From Nyssa sinensis (taxonomy: Eukaryota; Streptophyta; Magnoliopsida; Cornales; Nyssaceae), in the NCBI GenBank assembly GCA_008638375.1, contig CM018031.1, positions 13,880,062 through 13,944,061 of the forward strand: 64,000 nucleotides of DNA, given 5' to 3'. Shown piece after piece: positions 59,938 to 64,000 of this stretch. Numbering within the stretch: the first letter of the stretch is position 1; the number at the start of each line of letters is the position of its first letter. The translations under genes and the position numbers were made by a program. The notes beneath the pieces are model-generated. The model was not told the DNA's origin and did not search any database. It saw only the letters and a list, made by a program, of their open reading frames with translations.

Positions 59938-61776
59938 TATATGATTCAGAACATAGCACCACCTTTCATATCCTACCGACTTCAGAATAAGGAAACAGAG
60001 TTTAATATAGCAACTATTATCTTCGGATATCTTCAAATCCCTACTTTCATGGCTCTTAATACTACTCAACTTAGAAAATCTACAACTTATAAATAAGATC
60101 ACAAGGTAAGCTTTTGATTTATGTTTAATTCTTCTTTTCAATTATAACTTTCTTTTTTTTACTAACTTTATCATAGAGCGATTACCACCGGAACCTTCCC
60201 GGTGATCCTCTGATCCCGAATTCTTGACAAGTAACGAAGGACAGGAGACCCTTCTGATTATAAAAGAGCAACATCATAAATAGAGATAGAAAAGTAACTA
60301 TAAGACTATGTTTGGAAGTTTTTTAAGCAAAAAAAGATCATAATGTAATAATTCGTGCCCTTATTTGGGGGTTTTGGAGGGAAAAAAATGTGACTTCGTA
60401 CCCTTATTTGGGGGTTTTGGAGACATTTTTTCCCCTGATGTAAGAGTCCTAGGAACAAAAGAAAATAACAAATTCTATTATGTTAGTAGGAATGGTAGAA
60501 TAAAAAAATTAGTTTTTATAAAAAAATTATGAGCAAAATGTATGATTACTAACTTATTTTCCTTTTCATCATCTTTTCTCCCCTTTGAAAAAGAAAAAGG
60601 AAGGAGAAAGTAGATTAGGTCTAATTTCCTTCCATTGTTTTCTTTTATCCCAATAAGAAAACTCAATGTGCTCGTCTTTCCTCTTTCATAATTATAAAAA
60701 ATAAACGGAATAAGGAAGCCATTTTTCTCCTCTCCTCATACTTTTGCGAAAAAACAATTTAAAGGGAAGAGAAGTCTTCCCTCCCCTAGTTTCTCACTTA
60801 TTTTCTGTTTATAAAATAATAAAAACTCCATTTTTCCTTTTCTTTTTTTGTTAGCCTTTATTGTGCCCTTTCATCATCTCCTTTACACCTGGAGTCCATT
60901 TGAGGGAGTTTTTATATTCATTATTTTGGTTTGTGTTTGTAAAAATTGTTTCGAAAAATATATTTGATTGTTTAACTAAATTTTTAACATCAATTTTGTA
61001 TTGATTTAGCTCTTCATAACACACAAAAGTGCCTTCATGAAAAAGAAAATTGATGTACTTTTTTTGGTACGTATTTTTATATTTTTGAAAAACTTCTTAA
61101 ATACGAGCAAACATTAGATACTCTCAGTAAGTCGCCACATGTGTACTTCTTGTACATGTAATTATTGATTTCACTATTGAAAATATTAATAAAATATCCA
61201 ATATTTTTTTCCTAAAACACCCCAATATATACATTGAATTGGACTACTAGACAAAGGAGGACAATAAAGGTTGTCTTTTCTCTTCACCCTTACCCTCCTG
61301 TCACTCTTTCTCCCCCAAGTAAACAAGTCATAACAGTTAACTGAGGGTATTCAGCTGCATTGATACATACTTGTCATCTAAGAATAACAAATTATTTGTA
61401 ATTTTTTTCCTTTTTGTTTACTTCTTGTGGGGTCTATCCAATCAGTCATACTAAGTTTTCATTACTTTTGGGTCACCATCTCTAGGTAATAGATCCGACA
61501 TCAGAATGGGAACACCAGAAATTAATGGTGGGTGGGAGATAATAAATTGAACAATGACACGTGTACTACATATACTCCTCAGATACCCAATTACTCATTA
61601 CTTTGTGTGTGTGTGTTTTTAATAATGGAAGACTTTGAGCCCAAAAGATACAGAATTTTGTTGATTTGGTAAAAGCACCAAAAGTGAAAAGACCCAAAAA
61701 AATATATTATATAGCCCCAATTATTTTGTACCTTTCAAGAATCCAAATCTGGGATTTTAGTGCTTGGATTTTAATA
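59938..61776. other. AT-rich intergenic, small duplication
   Basis: A 26-bp sequence (CCCTTATTTGGGGGTTTTGG and flanks) is duplicated with a 43-44 bp period at about 60355-60425. No gene recognised. Confidence 0.45.
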
Positions 61777-64000
61777 AAAATATATATATTTTATTAAATA
61801 GGTTGTTTATTATTACATTTATAATATTCATATATTGGGCATGAGTTAAAACATATATATGTTTTTTTGACTAAGTTAATGCGCTTCATAAATTATTATG
61901 ACAATTGAAGGATTATTCTATGCCTCTATATATGAGAGATCCTTTGGCCCACTTGGGAGAGATTAGATGAAAAGTTAAAATCTAACTGTTTTCTTTTTCT
62001 TTTTCTTTTTCTTTTTTTCAATTTTGTTTTCTATCTAATATTTATCCCTCATGTGTTTTGGGTCTAATTCATACTAATTCTATTTTTAATTTTAGATTTT
62101 GATTAACAGATTGATATTGTGAATTAGGTTGTTATTACATTGTTTTAGAAAAAATAATTTATGAAATTTCTTAAAATTTCCCAACATTTATCTTTCTACT
62201 GAATTTCAAACATGCAATCATGAATGTATGATATGCAATTAACTCAGTGGTTTGGTTTATTTTTTATTGATAGCATAGTCAATTACTGGCGTCCAAAGTA
62301 TTTATATCCTGCTAACCCGCTCCCCCTAGTTTGTCCCTACAAAAACTAGAACTCTGCCCTCTGTGAGAATAAATGTATAAATATCATTGAATCATTACCC
62401 TTTTAATCCCAAGTGATTGGTCGAGTGTAATAAGTGCCGTTTAAAAGGGGCTTACTTTCTAAGTTTAAAAGTTTGACTCTCATTGTCTGTATCTCTAAAA
62501 TCAAAGTTAGTAGTCCGAACGTTATATGACCTTGAGCAGACGGTAATCCTATGTAGAGAGAGAAAGATTAGTCGGGTTCTTTTGTTTGGACAAAAAAAAA
62601 AATTATTATCCCTTTCTGCACTAATTTAATTCGGAAACATAATGAAAACATGTGGAAACATAATTTAAAATTTTTTTTTATACCAAAATCCTATTTATTG
62701 AATATTTGTGCATGTTTAAGGCATATACATCATATTCATAATAAATGACACTAATTCATGATACATGACATAATAGATATATACTATGTAATATCAACAA
62801 ATTAGATAATTTGACACAAGTTACGTATAAAATAAAAAGTAAAACAAATAGCGATTTAAATTTATTATAATTAGCAACTTAATATTAAAATAGTTGTTTC
62901 TCTATACTTTATTTTCCTTACTACTTTTTTATTATTTTAGGAAAAATAATAGAAATATCTACTTGTAATTTTGAATTTTAATCCTTGAAAAATAAATGGA
63001 TATTATTTTTTACTAACTTCTAAAATTATTGTTGATACAAAAGAAATGGTTCCTCTGATTCGGTATGTTTCCACTAGTTTCGGTATGTTTTCAAAGAAAC
63101 AATTTTATTTTCATGAAAACATGTGAATTTTCATATTCCACTAGTATTTCATTTCGGTTCCCTGAGAAACGGAAACATTGCGACCGTTTCGATGGAAAAG
63201 AAACGAAATTTTGATCATTGTCCATTAGTCTAGAAGAAGGATGGAATGGGGGTGGTGTTTAATTTTGAGTTAACTACTAATTATTAGTTGTGATTTTTTT
63301 TATAAGTTAATATTCATTTTTAAAAAACTTATATTCATTTTACAAATAATAAATTTCAATCGTATGATCATACTTCAATCTGGAACATAAGTAAACTCTC
63401 TTTAAATGTGGGAGATCGAGGTGGCCTAAGAATATTTTTGCAATCATTAGCTGAGATTATCTACAACACTCTCTTTAAATCTTATGAAATAGGTCACAAT
63501 CCGAACCCAAACTTTATATATATATATATATAAGGGTCTTGATAGTCAAGTGTAAATTTATCCTGGCCCTCTCAGGATATCCTGTGTGTTGGGGGGGTTT
63601 CATTTTCCAATCTAACTTTTTGATTGCTTGAGATGATGAATGATTAAATAGAATCGTTTGTAGTGGGACACAGTTGGCTATGAAAGATATATATTGGTTT
63701 TTATTAAATTACTACTTCTTCTTTTTTTGTGGGGTTGTGAAATTGACATCCTTTGTCTTCCATTTTCAGGTTTTTAAAATTAATGGTGGCAGGAGAACGC
63801 ATTGGATGCGCTTTTTACTTCATTTTTTTACATTAAAATAAAAAAAAAAAATTGCTTCATTTTTGGATCAAGAAACCACTTTCTGAGAAAAGTCTTTTTC
63901 TCTTCAGTAAATTTTTTTTTTTTTTGAATAATGTCAATAATATTTGATAAATTAACATAGATAAAAATAAATAAATACGGACGGGTCTCACTGTTTTTTC
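61777..64000. repeat. Long direct repeat, copy 2
   Basis: Nearly identical to 1-2623. It lacks about 375 bp corresponding to 872-1247, which removes the left end of the internal MITE, and about 16 bp near 62580. The TA run at about 63515-63532 is longer than in copy 1. It reaches the window end, so it may continue. Confidence 0.95.

Noticed and set aside
59809..60141. 110-codon minus-strand frame as a gene
   Set aside because: No known domain, and part of it overlaps dispersed repeat C, so it is treated as repeat-derived.

Overview
This is nuclear DNA from a flowering plant, most likely a eudicot. The evidence is AT-rich intergenic DNA, genes with plant GT-AG introns, a plant cytosolic tRNA-Arg, land-plant-specific gene families and a dense load of plant transposons (Ty1/copia, TRIM, LINE, SINE, hAT, Mutator-like, MITEs). 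I cannot name the species. A run of 100 N at 6853-6952 marks a scaffold gap.

Three protein-coding genes look intact or nearly so, all on the minus strand. (1) 12642-6953 is a nine-exon receptor-like protein of the MRH1/MDIS family: signal peptide, short LRR ectodomain, proline/serine-rich stalk, membrane helix and pseudokinase. It is cut off by the gap. (2) 33720-32944 is a single-exon glutaredoxin-like protein with four CxxC pairs at its C-terminus. (3) 44557-41046 is a three-exon TKL/Raf-type protein kinase that lacks key catalytic residues. A tRNA-Arg(CCT) gene lies at 44999-45071. There is no sign of a shared pathway or operon; these are independent plant genes in a repeat-rich setting.

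Layout: 1-2623 is a long direct repeat that returns at 61777-64000. 3353-4187 is a tandem TRIM retrotransposon array with five LTRs. 6.95-12.64 kb is the MRH1-like gene. 13.3-19.4 kb is AT-rich DNA with dispersed repeats. 19.42-30.65 kb is a transposon nest: a dead hAT element whose 3' end touches a GRAS-family pseudogene, then a nearly full-length but decayed Ty1/copia element. 31.3-32.3 kb is a LINE fragment. 32.9-34.0 kb is the glutaredoxin-like gene with a G-rich promoter. 34-41 kb is intergenic with MITEs. 41.0-44.6 kb is the kinase gene. 45.2-46.8 kb is a Mutator-like element with a clean 9-bp target duplication and what looks like a captured carboxylesterase fragment. 47.2-50.7 kb is a satellite array of about 172 bp monomers that reverses orientation near its end and abuts a truncated copia element. 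The rest is low-complexity intergenic DNA with a SINE and nested MITEs.

I found no convincing undescribed molecular system. The most interesting items are structural: the >2.2 kb direct repeats about 61.4-61.8 kb apart, the TRIM concatemer, the Pack-MULE-like element, the inverted satellite junction, and the cluster of ACGT motifs in the copia leader. All identifications come from reading the sequence, without database searches.
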